From Candidatus Uhrbacteria bacterium (GTDB taxonomy: Bacteria; Patescibacteriota; Patescibacteriia; UBA9934; GWF2-40-263): a stretch of DNA of 33,035 bases. This document shows, piece after piece, positions 16,637-24,928 of the stretch; positions within the stretch are counted from its first letter, which is position 1; each line of letters starts with the position of its first letter. The translations under genes were made by a program, and so were the position numbers. The notes beneath the pieces are model-generated. The model ran no database searches and was not told where the DNA came from. It saw nothing but the letters and a program-made list of their open reading frames with translations. Location of the stretch: NCBI GenBank assembly GCA_018700535.1, contig JABITQ010000025.1, forward strand, positions 1-33,035, written 5' to 3'.

Positions 16637-17602
16637 CTAGTGTTCTTCGTCTCCTTGCACCTGTTTGGCCAGCAATCGATCAAACCTCGCTGAGAGCTCG
16701 GGAGATCCGGCACGAAACGAGCTGGCCATACAACGAAAGACAACAATGCTCACCCCATCAGCAACCAGAGCCTCCAAGCGATCAGACCAATCACCCACCA
16801 ACAAATCCCTGATCCTTCGCAAGGTATCAAGCAACCACGGATGCTTTTCTCGCGCTGAGCTAGAAACTGCCCACTGAAACAAAGTCCAGGTGTGTTCAAT
16901 ATTTCTGTTTGTAAGCACCTCAAGGATCCCGATCTGACACGATCTGTCTTTCACCTTCATGCTCATCATCTGCTGAACAAACTGGTCAACCTGCTCCGCA
17001 CGCATCACATTGATCAACTCAACGATTATGGCGCCATCACGCTCAGCATCTTCGTAAGATACAAGTCCAGTGAAAGTTTCCCTGAAAAGCTCGGACGCGT
17101 AATCAAGCACATCATCAGACTCAAGCCTGCTGATCATGTACCTGCGAGTCTCGTCGTCGAGGTTGCCGGTGTTGATCCGCTTGAGCATGACCGAGCTCGA
17201 GGCACACACATCGACAAACTGCTTCATGAGTTCAAAGTGCATGCTTCCACCAGCAATCACCGCTTCGACACTGGCATCATCTTGCAAAATGTATGATCCG
17301 TGAATCGCCAACGTGGCGAGCCTGAAATCATCGTCTGATGATTTCATCCACTCAGGATGTGTCACACAAGCCTCAGCGAGAACGAGTCCGCTCTCGTTGC
17401 GACCACTCTGACTAGTCACGCGCAACCCTGCAGATACACGAACTTCCCGCAGGTCACCATCAATCCTTTCACGGACGTACAAGTCGACATCCCCCACACG
17501 ATGATCACGGCCGTACACAATTGCGGCATAGGGCGTTTCAGCCCCGACAACCACAACGCTATTTTGACCAAACACCACTGCACGAAATCCTTCACTACCC
17601 AT
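16637..17602 (-). CDS. Hypothetical protein, paralog of 24122-24928 (321 aa)
   Basis: Shared motifs with 24122 product (LKRIN..LDDETRRYMIS..VLDYASELF vs LRRIK..LDQETRQCMIS..VVKYAAELF). Confidence 0.8.
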   Translation of the reverse strand: MGSEGFRAVVFGQNSVVVVGAETPYAAIVYGRDHRVGDVDLYVRERIDGDLREVRVSAGLRVTSQSGRNESGLVLAEACVTHPEWMKSSDDDFRLATLAIHGSYILQDDASVEAVIAGGSMHFELMKQFVDVCASSSVMLKRINTGNLDDETRRYMISRLESDDVLDYASELFRETFTGLVSYEDAERDGAIIVELINVMRAEQVDQFVQQMMSMKVKDRSCQIGILEVLTNRNIEHTWTLFQWAVSSSAREKHPWLLDTLRRIRDLLVGDWSDRLEALVADGVSIVVFRCMASSFRAGSPELSARFDRLLAKQVQGDEEH

Positions 17603-17685
17603 AACGACACCTCGAGCTTGTGGACTGTTCCACGATTTGAGTTTTTGAGATTCACATTGCTTCTCTATTTGTCTCCAAGCTTACT

Positions 17686-17736
17686 TAGACACAAGTAGAG
17701 AACGGCGAGTCGAATGTGTGCATTCGACTCGCCCGT
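17686..17736 (-). terminator. Terminator GGGCGAGTCGAATG..CATTCGACTCGCC
   Basis: Strong inverted repeat downstream of 17739 gene. Confidence 0.75.
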
Positions 17737-17738
17737 GA

Positions 17739-17945
17739 CTAGTGCCACCTGAGCATCGAGAGTATCGATGACCGAGTGTGCCCTGGCGGTGATGGCGATT
17801 TTGCCAGTTTGCGATTTGCAATCTTCCGCGCGCGTGTCTCGGCACGCTCCACGAGAGCCATGCCGATTAGTGCACACGCAAAAATGACCAAGACCCATGG
17901 ATGCTGAAGAAGCTGATCCACGCCGTGCTGAATAGGTTGATACAT
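17739..17945 (-). CDS. Small single-TM membrane protein (68 aa)
   Basis: HPWVLVIFACALIGMALVERAETRARK; promoter at 18018-18046; terminator downstream. Confidence 0.65.
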   Translation of the reverse strand: MYQPIQHGVDQLLQHPWVLVIFACALIGMALVERAETRARKIANRKLAKSPSPPGHTRSSILSMLRWH

Positions 17946-18017
17946 CCCGAATTCCCTTGTTTGAGTGATGGTGCTACTTGCACCAAGTGTACTACCTTAC
18001 CGAAAAGAGTACGGCAA

Positions 18018-18046
18018 AAAATAGCATTATTATTGATCTTTGTCAA
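18018..18046 (-). promoter_or_regulatory. Promoter TTGACA-17-TATTTT
   Basis: Sigma70-type hexamers, 17 bp spacer. Confidence 0.75.
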
Positions 18047-18058
18047 TGTATCGAAACT

Positions 18059-18083
18059 AAAAAACCCTCGTTTTGAGGGTTTT
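18059..18083 (-). terminator. Terminator AAAACCCTC..GAGGGTTTT
   Basis: Inverted repeat with T-tract. Confidence 0.8.
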
Positions 18084-18106
18084 CATTCTATCTATTTTTC
18101 TTCAAC

Positions 18107-20371
18107 CTATAGCTCAAACGCCCCAGCATCACACACCCCAAACCGCCCAAAAGATCGCTGGTCAGCAGTTACCACTACTCCACTTACATCCGTGCAATCC
18201 GCCGCTGGGATCATATCAACTGCCGCTGAACTGCGTCGAAGTGCGTGAGTTTTGGTTGGGCCACCGTTGTGTCCGAGTGACTTCATGTTTGCACTTACAC
18301 CAAACAAATCTCCGTTTACGACACTGACATTACAACCGGCATACTCATTAATAATCGAGTACCCCAACGTATTCACAACTCCAGATGATGCATAGCAATC
18401 AGCCATTCCTGTGCCTCCGTCACGGTTTTGATCCATAACCACTGCTTTGAGGTCTACGTTTGAAGTTCTGTGTCCAAAATATCCTCCTCCACTTCCTCCA
18501 CTATATATTCCCAACAGGTTCGACTCGTTCTCAGCAATTGTTACAAACGAGAGTGTGGCGTTAGAACCATTATAGATCCCGCCCCCAAGTTTACCTGCTG
18601 TGTTGCCGCTAATTGTTGTGTTCAAGGCAACAAGCTGAACATCACTGTGCACACCACCACCAAATTGCCCCGATGCATTGTGACTGATCTCAGAGTTGGT
18701 AATACTTAATTCGTTTTTATTGTATACCCCACCTCCGTAATTACTAACAGCGTTATTTCCAAAAATCGCCGCTGTATCAATTGTTACATACGCCAGACTT
18801 GAAGTAGATACTCCACCACCACTCACAGCAGCAATGTTGCCACCAATGGTTACGTCAGAAAGCGAATGTGTTCCGTTCCCAAGGGCAAGTCCCCCACCAT
18901 AATACCCAGATACATTTCCTGAAAAATCTGAGTTCTCAACTTCTGACAAACCACTAAGCGCTGCACCTCCACCTGAAGACGTTGCTGAGTTTCCGACAAA
19001 GACTGAGTCTACGATTCGCACAGAAGAGTACGCTCCGCTTTGCACTCCTCCACCACCGCGCGAACGATTTGCATCAAATACCAAACGTTCCAAAACAGTT
19101 CTCCCTGAACCTGCGAGCAAAATCCCTCCCCCAGGACCAACAGATTGGTTTCCTTTAAACATGGTATCTCGAATTGAGCCGGTGGATGCGCTTGAAATTG
19201 CTCCACCACCAATAGGCCCTGCTGCCACATTGTCTCTAAATTCAGAGTTGAATACCTGCATCTGATTAAAGATGTCTTGATAAATCGCTCCACCATTAAG
19301 TGACTCGTTGTGAGCGAATACAGAATTGTCGATATTTAACTCGGCAGCAGAAAAGATTGCTCCTCCTTTAGCCACAGAAATGTTTCGATCAAAATACACG
19401 CGCTCAAAATTTCCAACAGATGACGAGGACATCAGTGTGATCGCAGCTCCAGAACCCAACCTCGACACATTGTCCTGAAAGAATGAATCCCGAACATCGA
19501 CTCCTCCACGACCTACACGCAAACCTCCACCTCCACCTGCGGAGTTCATTCTGAATCCGCTATATGCAACATCAAGCGTGGCGTCTTCGTTGTAAACAGC
19601 CCCACCAGAACCAGTTGCATTGTTGCTTGTAAAATCTGTCTGCGTGATTGTGATCGATCCAAAATCTCCTCGGATCGCTCCACCATCATCAGACGCATTA
19701 TTAAACTCAAATTGACTTGCAACAATATCAACGACACCACCATTGTTAAAGATAGCTCCCCCATCTCCATAAGCAGAATTATATTCAAACATCGAATTGC
19801 TGACTGAAAGGTTACCTGTGTTCGCAACACCTCCACCCACACCAGGAACTCCAGCTGACCACATGGCCATGTTTCGCGCCACGACAACTGAATCAAGAAC
19901 GAGATCTCCGTTGTTCAAAACACCTGCACCAAATTCAGTACGTCCGTTTTGAATTGTCATGTCCTGAAGAATCAACGACGCACCTGGATGCACTTCAAAT
20001 GCTCTGTCTAAATATGACGCATCGATCGCCACGTTCCTAGATCCGTTACCAACAATACGTAGTGACCCCGTTGTATCCGTAATATCAAAATCTTTATACT
20101 CTTCATCTGTCGCACCACTTGTTAAGAGCACACGATACAATCCATCGTGTTTAAACGTAATAATGTCATCACCTGGGTTTGCATTCGCTTCCCGAATCGC
20201 AGACCTAAGTGTGCACCCATTCAAATTACAGGGCCACAGTTGATCTTGATACATCGTCACCTCATACGTTGCCGCACTTACTCCCTGGGCAAAAATAAAA
20301 GATCCAAGTAAAAGGATCGGGATAACAACGAATAAACTTAGGCGAGACACTGTGTGGTTGATCAACATCAT
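18107..20371 (-). CDS. Secreted parallel beta-helix protein, choice-of-anchor Q / PMP-repeat-like (754 aa)
   Basis: Signal peptide; CTLRSAIREANANPGDDIITF; many GGG(A/V)xxN repeats; C-terminal LGHNGGPTKTHAL..SAAVDMIPAADC..DQRSFGRFGVCDAGAFEL. Confidence 0.88.
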   Translation of the reverse strand: MMLINHTVSRLSLFVVIPILLLGSFIFAQGVSAATYEVTMYQDQLWPCNLNGCTLRSAIREANANPGDDIITFKHDGLYRVLLTSGATDEEYKDFDITDTTGSLRIVGNGSRNVAIDASYLDRAFEVHPGASLILQDMTIQNGRTEFGAGVLNNGDLVLDSVVVARNMAMWSAGVPGVGGGVANTGNLSVSNSMFEYNSAYGDGGAIFNNGGVVDIVASQFEFNNASDDGGAIRGDFGSITITQTDFTSNNATGSGGAVYNEDATLDVAYSGFRMNSAGGGGGLRVGRGGVDVRDSFFQDNVSRLGSGAAITLMSSSSVGNFERVYFDRNISVAKGGAIFSAAELNIDNSVFAHNESLNGGAIYQDIFNQMQVFNSEFRDNVAAGPIGGGAISSASTGSIRDTMFKGNQSVGPGGGILLAGSGRTVLERLVFDANRSRGGGGVQSGAYSSVRIVDSVFVGNSATSSGGGAALSGLSEVENSDFSGNVSGYYGGGLALGNGTHSLSDVTIGGNIAAVSGGGVSTSSLAYVTIDTAAIFGNNAVSNYGGGVYNKNELSITNSEISHNASGQFGGGVHSDVQLVALNTTISGNTAGKLGGGIYNGSNATLSFVTIAENESNLLGIYSGGSGGGYFGHRTSNVDLKAVVMDQNRDGGTGMADCYASSGVVNTLGYSIINEYAGCNVSVVNGDLFGVSANMKSLGHNGGPTKTHALRRSSAAVDMIPAADCTDVSGVVVTADQRSFGRFGVCDAGAFEL

Positions 20372-20428
20372 AATACAGCAAGTTAATTTGAAACGATTCT
20401 AACACAAAATTGATAAACTAAGTGTAAA

Positions 20429-20457
20429 AATTTAACAGCTTTTTCCCATTTTGTCAA
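20429..20457 (-). promoter_or_regulatory. Promoter TTGACA-17-TAAATT
   Basis: Sigma70-type hexamers, 17 bp spacer. Confidence 0.75.
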
Positions 20458-20483
20458 TGATTAATGCCATACTTTGTCACAAT

Positions 20484-20546
20484 CAAAAAACTCCACAATG
20501 TGAGCAACGGACACCCTCGTACAGGGGTCGTTGCTTTATTGTGGAG
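20484..20546 (-). terminator. Long hairpin terminator CTCCACAAT..AGCAACG..CGTTGCT..ATTGTGGAG + T6G
   Basis: Long imperfect inverted repeat with T-tract on minus strand. Confidence 0.8.
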
Positions 20547-20558
20547 CCTGGTTCTGAC

Positions 20559-21062
20559 CTAGTCACCTGTTGTGTGAGAACGATGCCCCCAACGCTCAAC
20601 CACCTTGGCTAGAAATGCTTCCCCCTTCTCAAGCATTGGTGCATCGCGTGTCGACACGTTGTCAGGAAGCCGAGCGCGGAGGAACCTTTGCTCAAACTGC
20701 TCAGTGACTTCTCTTGGAAGAGTGATGAACATCTCCTCGAGTCTCCTTGCATTCCTAGCTCGAAGCTCCATTGGGTAATCTGGATCGATGGCCCCTACAA
20801 AGAAGATGAGGAAGGTTCTCTGGTGATAATGCTTCAGCATCAAATACTTGAGTGGATCGTAGGGATGCTCGCCAGGCTCATCCACTGTGATGGTATCGGC
20901 AGGTTGAAGCCACATTCGAACATATGCATTGTCTCTGGTGGAAGGTGCTGTTTCAACCTTGCCATCAACCACCTCAAATAAATGAATCACGCCGTCGCGT
21001 TCTCGAACCGCCGCTCGACAAGCTCTTTCGTTGAACATTCCAATTCGACCTTGAACACTCAT
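20559..21062 (-). CDS. Hypothetical protein (167 aa)
   Basis: TTGGAGGCATTC-ATG at 21062; promoter at 21085-21113. Confidence 0.75.
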   Translation of the reverse strand: MSVQGRIGMFNERACRAAVRERDGVIHLFEVVDGKVETAPSTRDNAYVRMWLQPADTITVDEPGEHPYDPLKYLMLKHYHQRTFLIFFVGAIDPDYPMELRARNARRLEEMFITLPREVTEQFEQRFLRARLPDNVSTRDAPMLEKGEAFLAKVVERWGHRSHTTGD

Positions 21063-21084
21063 GAATGCCTCCAATTGGACTTAG

Positions 21085-21113
21085 AAAATATACTCGCGAA
21101 AGCGTTTTGTCAA
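21085..21113 (-). promoter_or_regulatory. Promoter TTGACA-17-TATTTT
   Basis: Sigma70-type hexamers, 17 bp spacer. Confidence 0.75.
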
Positions 21114-21133
21114 CCCATGTAGACCAAGAATGA

Positions 21134-21162
21134 TTGACCCAACATCACATCAATGCTAGTTT
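21134..21162 (+). promoter_or_regulatory. Promoter TTGACC-17-TAGTTT
   Basis: Sigma70-like hexamers, 17 bp spacer. Confidence 0.6.
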
Positions 21163-21218
21163 GACTTGTCATTTCATTTGACCCGCTTAGCTGAGGTTAG
21201 CTGAGGCTGGAGGCGCAC

Positions 21219-21893
21219 ATGCCCCTTATTGTTGGCATGAACATTCATGATTCTGCTGAGGTCGAGTGGCGAACAGCGTTAGGTGACGTGATCGAAAAGT
21301 TCACCATGTGGTTTTGGGGACTCAAGACCGACGACGTGACCTGCTTCTTTGCGCACGACCCATCAGTGCCCCCTGGCGCCGTTGCAACCTTCACCGTCGA
21401 GCTGTTGTTCAACAAAGACGGTAGATCATCCGAGCGACGCCATCAGTTCTCAAAGGAGCTTGGTGAGAAGCTTGAGATAGCCGTCCGCGAGATCCGCTGC
21501 AGACTTGATGACAAGCCCCCGAGCGACCTCGAAGCCGTACGTGTCGAGGTTGCCTGCAAGCCCTTTGACCACGAACACAATGGGTTCTACATCACACCAA
21601 AGCCCGACGAGACCAGCTCTGAAGATACCGAGCTTATCCAGTCTCTCTCAAAACGACTTGATCAACTGGAGATCACTCCACGTACACTCAAATGTCTGGC
21701 AGAATTCAAGCGCGCCAATCTGGTCTATGTCTGGCAGTTGGCACAGATGACTGAATCAGAGGCATTGAAAATTCCAGACTTTGGCAAAAAGTCGAAGAAC
21801 GAGATGATAGAGATTCTCGCCCAGATGGAATTGCGCTTTGGCATGAGTCTTCATGACATGCGCGATCAGCTCCCATCCACCCCCGAAGATTGA
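21219..21893 (+). CDS. Orphan protein with C-terminal RNA polymerase alpha-CTD-like domain (224 aa)
   Basis: LDQLEITPRTLKCLAEFKRANLVYVWQLAQMTESEALKIPDFGKKSKNEMIEILAQMELRFGMSL aligns to RpoA CTD; GGAGG SD. Confidence 0.85.
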   Translation: MPLIVGMNIHDSAEVEWRTALGDVIEKFTMWFWGLKTDDVTCFFAHDPSVPPGAVATFTVELLFNKDGRSSERRHQFSKELGEKLEIAVREIRCRLDDKPPSDLEAVRVEVACKPFDHEHNGFYITPKPDETSSEDTELIQSLSKRLDQLEITPRTLKCLAEFKRANLVYVWQLAQMTESEALKIPDFGKKSKNEMIEILAQMELRFGMSLHDMRDQLPSTPED

Positions 21894-21900
21894 CCTAGCT

Positions 21901-21938
21901 ACGGCCGTTCACCATCTGGTGGGCGGCTCTTTTGTTTA
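21901..21938 (+). terminator. Terminator GCCGttCACCA..TGGTGggCGGC + TTTTGTTT
   Basis: Inverted repeat plus T-tract. Confidence 0.8.
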
Positions 21939-21979
21939 GAACGATTCAATGTAAGTTAAAAAAGCTTTCGACCGATAGA

Positions 21980-22008
21980 TTGACAACTAAGTAATATTTA
22001 AGTAAAAA
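21980..22008 (+). promoter_or_regulatory. Promoter TTGACA-17-TAAAAA
   Basis: Sigma70-type -35, 17 bp spacer. Confidence 0.6.
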
Positions 22009-22057
22009 CTGAAGTCGTTGTATTCTCTGAATCTCGACGTCATCACTCGGAGCAATC

Positions 22058-22564
22058 ATGCACAAGCTGACCCATCTCATCTTCGCAATCCCTTTTCTGG
22101 CTTCATGTACCAGCGATTCGCCATCGACAGATTCGCCCACAAGCGAAATTCCATCATCCGCAAAGCTTGCGAACGTACCCAAGTCACTACAGGAGACCGC
22201 GACGTATTACTACGATAATACACCTGCATCCGAGCTTCCTGGCTACCAAGACTCGCTCGCAGCATTCATGGAAGTTCGTAGCGAAGTGATCTGCTTCGGT
22301 ATGCTCGAAAATGATCGTTGGACCGTGTTCCTACGCGACACTGACCCAGCTATCGTCACAGCTTCCATCTCAGACCCTTCTGATCACGATCTGTACATCG
22401 TCATCCGCGATATGCAATACCACTTGGGATGCAATACCATCGCAGTCTCTTCAAGCGGTAAGGAACTGAGGGTCTTTAGCGGAGAAGTGATGAGCATCTC
22501 GATTGACAACAGTATTGCTGTTGTCACATCACACCCAATGCTTCCGCAACAATTCCCGCTCTAG
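22058..22564 (+). CDS. Small lipoprotein (168 aa)
   Basis: MHKLTHLIFAIPFLASC lipobox; GGAG SD. Confidence 0.8.
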   Translation: MHKLTHLIFAIPFLASCTSDSPSTDSPTSEIPSSAKLANVPKSLQETATYYYDNTPASELPGYQDSLAAFMEVRSEVICFGMLENDRWTVFLRDTDPAIVTASISDPSDHDLYIVIRDMQYHLGCNTIAVSSSGKELRVFSGEVMSISIDNSIAVVTSHPMLPQQFPL

Positions 22565-22635
22565 TGCACACGGCACTCCTGCTCAAACGGCATCTCTAGC
22601 TTGGTGTCGTTTTTTGATACCCAACAAATACCAAA

Positions 22636-22662
22636 CAAAAATACTGACCCAAGTGATGGATC
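22636..22662 (-). terminator. Terminator TACTGATCC..GGtCAGTA + TTTTTGTTTGG
   Basis: Inverted repeat plus T-tract on minus strand. Confidence 0.75.
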
Positions 22663-22679
22663 AGTAGCGAGTCTGTGAC

Positions 22680-23288
22680 TCAGTCTGCGTCGGTTGTCTC
22701 CGCCAGCTTGGCGAATGCAAGACGTCTTCCAGGATTCAGAGGCCTCATGATGTGGTTCGCATTTCCTCTGTAGAAAGGAACGCGAAGGGTGAGTTGGCCG
22801 TAGAATAGCTCGTGGTATTCAGGCCCAACCTTCATGGATTGCACACACACAAATGCGTTCAGCACCTCCCCGTCAACGGTCTGGACAACAACTCTGTCAC
22901 CGTCTTTCAGGCGCTTGCCACCCAACGCAAATCGACGAGTTGCCTTGTCGTATTCGAGGGGCATTCCGGCACTTTTGAGATGCTCGGGGTCCCCGAGCGA
23001 ACTGCGAAAACTCACGATCATCCCCCGTGTCAATTCACATGTAAACTGAATGAAGTGGGCATGCATTTGGAAGTAGTAGCTACCCTCCCGACCATACCTT
23101 CCTGCCTTACCAGTCAAACGCACTTTATCGGCACACTGAATGACAATGTGCTTACCTGAGACAAACACATCCCCGATAACCCACGCGGTATTACCAGGCT
23201 GTTTACCCTCTTTACAATCAAAGATCCCGATTTGGGTGTGTCGTGCAAGTTCGTCTTCTGGTCGATCAGCAAATGCTGTATCCGACAT
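22680..23288 (-). CDS. Hypothetical protein (202 aa)
   Basis: CCAGGAGGAACAG-ATG at 23288; promoter at 23328-23356. Confidence 0.75.
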   Translation of the reverse strand: MSDTAFADRPEDELARHTQIGIFDCKEGKQPGNTAWVIGDVFVSGKHIVIQCADKVRLTGKAGRYGREGSYYFQMHAHFIQFTCELTRGMIVSFRSSLGDPEHLKSAGMPLEYDKATRRFALGGKRLKDGDRVVVQTVDGEVLNAFVCVQSMKVGPEYHELFYGQLTLRVPFYRGNANHIMRPLNPGRRLAFAKLAETTDAD

Positions 23289-23327
23289 CTGTTCCTCCTG
23301 GTGTAAATGAGAAATCATCGACAAAGC

Positions 23328-23356
23328 AAAATAATACACACAGATCGTTTAGTCAA
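23328..23356 (-). promoter_or_regulatory. Promoter TTGACT-17-TATTTT
   Basis: Sigma70-type hexamers, 17 bp spacer. Confidence 0.7.
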
Positions 23357-23379
23357 TACCTGAGATGCTCATGTCAACG

Positions 23380-23679
23380 TTATAAACGAAGTTTTATTTG
23401 GATCTGTATTGTTGATCCATCACGAATGGATTCTTTTTTTCTGATTTTTGCCTTGAGTGGCAAAACAAATGTCTTGGTTTTTGAATCTGGGAAGATTGAT
23501 GTGTTCCAGACAGAGCTCCCAACAGTTACCTCAACTGGTAACGACCCCCAACCGCGTTTTGCCTTTTTGAATCGTTCGTGAATGTCAGCGCTCATGTCTT
23601 TTGGTAAGCCTGCAAAAAACCACTTAGCAGGCCCATCGTACATCCAGACGTTTGAAATAAATGTAAATTTAGTTTTCAT
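23380..23679 (-). CDS. DUF1905-domain protein (YdeI-associated family)
   Basis: GPAKWFFAGLPKDMS..WGSLPVEVTVGSSVWNTSIFPDSKTKTFVLPLKAKIRKKESIRDGSTIQIQIKL matches the DUF1905 pattern. Confidence 0.8.
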   Translation of the reverse strand: MKTKFTFISNVWMYDGPAKWFFAGLPKDMSADIHERFKKAKRGWGSLPVEVTVGSSVWNTSIFPDSKTKTFVLPLKAKIRKKESIRDGSTIQIQIKLRL

Positions 23680-23690
23680 AACAGTCACTC

Positions 23691-23882
23691 TCAAAGAATA
23701 TGTTGCACACGCCCAACCTCCCCCGTATCAAGCCGCACCTTGATCCCACGCGGATGATCTCGTTTGCTCGTCAAAATATCTTGAACAAACCCTTGCGTTA
23801 ATTTCCCTGTACGCTGATCTGCCTTTAGGACGATTGCCACATAAAGACCAGAGCGTATGTTTGTTCGTTTTGTGTTAGGCAT
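23691..23882 (-). CDS. ywbE: YwbE family protein
   Basis: NIRSGLYVAIVLKADQRTGKLTQGFVQDILTSKRDHPRGIKVRLDTGEVGRVQHIL. Confidence 0.88.
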   Translation of the reverse strand: MPNTKRTNIRSGLYVAIVLKADQRTGKLTQGFVQDILTSKRDHPRGIKVRLDTGEVGRVQHIL

Positions 23883-24011
23883 AATTGTATTGTCTCTATT
23901 GCAATCTTACCCTTTTCCGACTTCTTCGAATAGAAACTCGAAGAAGCTCTTGTGCCGCAGATACAACACAAAAGAAGAAACACTTGCAGCTACTCAGCGC
24001 TAGCTCCCCTC

Positions 24012-24043
24012 CTCCTCATCGCGCTGATGAGGAGGTTTTCGTT
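24012..24043 (+). terminator. Terminator CCTCCTCATC-gcgc-GATGAGGAGG + TTTTCGTTTT
   Basis: Perfect 10+ bp inverted repeat plus T-tract. Confidence 0.8.
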
Positions 24044-24047
24044 TTCA

Positions 24048-24085
24048 AAACAAAAACCCCACCTTTCAAGAAGGTGGGGCCGCGT
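24048..24085 (-). terminator. Terminator GCCCCACCTT..AAGGTGGGGT + TTTTGTTTT
   Basis: Inverted repeat plus T-tract on minus strand. Confidence 0.8.
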
Positions 24086-24121
24086 GCGTTGGGGTTGTGT
24101 ACTTACCCCATGTTCGTTTTT

Positions 24122-24928
24122 CTAGAGGTTCAATCCGTCTCTGATCGACTCGACCGACATGCCTCCACGCTCCGAGAGTGCTTTGAACAATTCGGACGTT
24201 TGCGAAGGATCGCTAGGGAGGCGCCCTGCCATTTGGTCCATGAACTCGATGACGCTCTTTCGCGTCATGACCTTGATCAGCTCCAACATGAGTGTAAGGA
24301 ACCTCCTCAGATCATATGGGTCAAGCGCCCCATCGTTGATGCCATACCTCACTTGAAACAGCTCTGCCGCATACTTCACAACAGCTTCCTGAGAAAGCGC
24401 GCTGATCATGCATTGACGAGTCTCCTGATCGAGCTTTCTTGTATCTGCTCGTCTGACCGGCACACTTGCTTTTATTCGTCGAAGCAAGACATCACCCGCT
24501 CCTTCGCCAAGGCGATTGATGAAGGGCTCCATGAACACGAAGTCCATATTCCCATTCAAAACCACCCGCTCATTCGAGTCTTCCAAATATTCTTCAACAT
24601 GCCAGCTGATGAAAGAGCTGACGTCTGCCACATGACTGGCCATCGCTTCAGCGTCGACGAAATCGTCAATACTTGGATTCAGCCAACCGGCCTTGATGTC
24701 ACAGGCAGCGACAACGACTAGACCACCAAGACCTGTCCATTTGGTCGCCACCACACCAGCACCTGCAGGCACACGAGCCGCAACCAACTTGCTGCGAACA
24801 ACCCGTTTGATGAACAGATCGCTGTCTCCCGCCTTGTAGTGTTCAGGAGTCACGATCCCTGCATAGGGCTTGTTATCACCCTCAGTGATTATGACAACAA
24901 AATTTCGATTGAATACAGCAGAACTCAT
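24122..24928 (-). CDS. Hypothetical protein, paralog of 16637-17602 (268 aa)
   Basis: Protein motifs and 5' leader shared with 17602 gene. Confidence 0.8.
   Translation of the reverse strand: MSSAVFNRNFVVIITEGDNKPYAGIVTPEHYKAGDSDLFIKRVVRSKLVAARVPAGAGVVATKWTGLGGLVVVAACDIKAGWLNPSIDDFVDAEAMASHVADVSSFISWHVEEYLEDSNERVVLNGNMDFVFMEPFINRLGEGAGDVLLRRIKASVPVRRADTRKLDQETRQCMISALSQEAVVKYAAELFQVRYGINDGALDPYDLRRFLTLMLELIKVMTRKSVIEFMDQMAGRLPSDPSQTSELFKALSERGGMSVESIRDGLNL

Noticed and set aside
18107-20371. Internal nucleotide periodicity as a possible CRISPR or tandem repeat
   Set aside because: Degenerate protein-level beta-helix repeats (GGG/N-rich), not spaced identical DNA repeats.
23885-24721. 278-aa plus-strand ORF
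   Set aside because: Mostly antisense to the paralog gene 24122-24928, which is supported by homology; runs through a strong terminator at 24012-24043; no SD.
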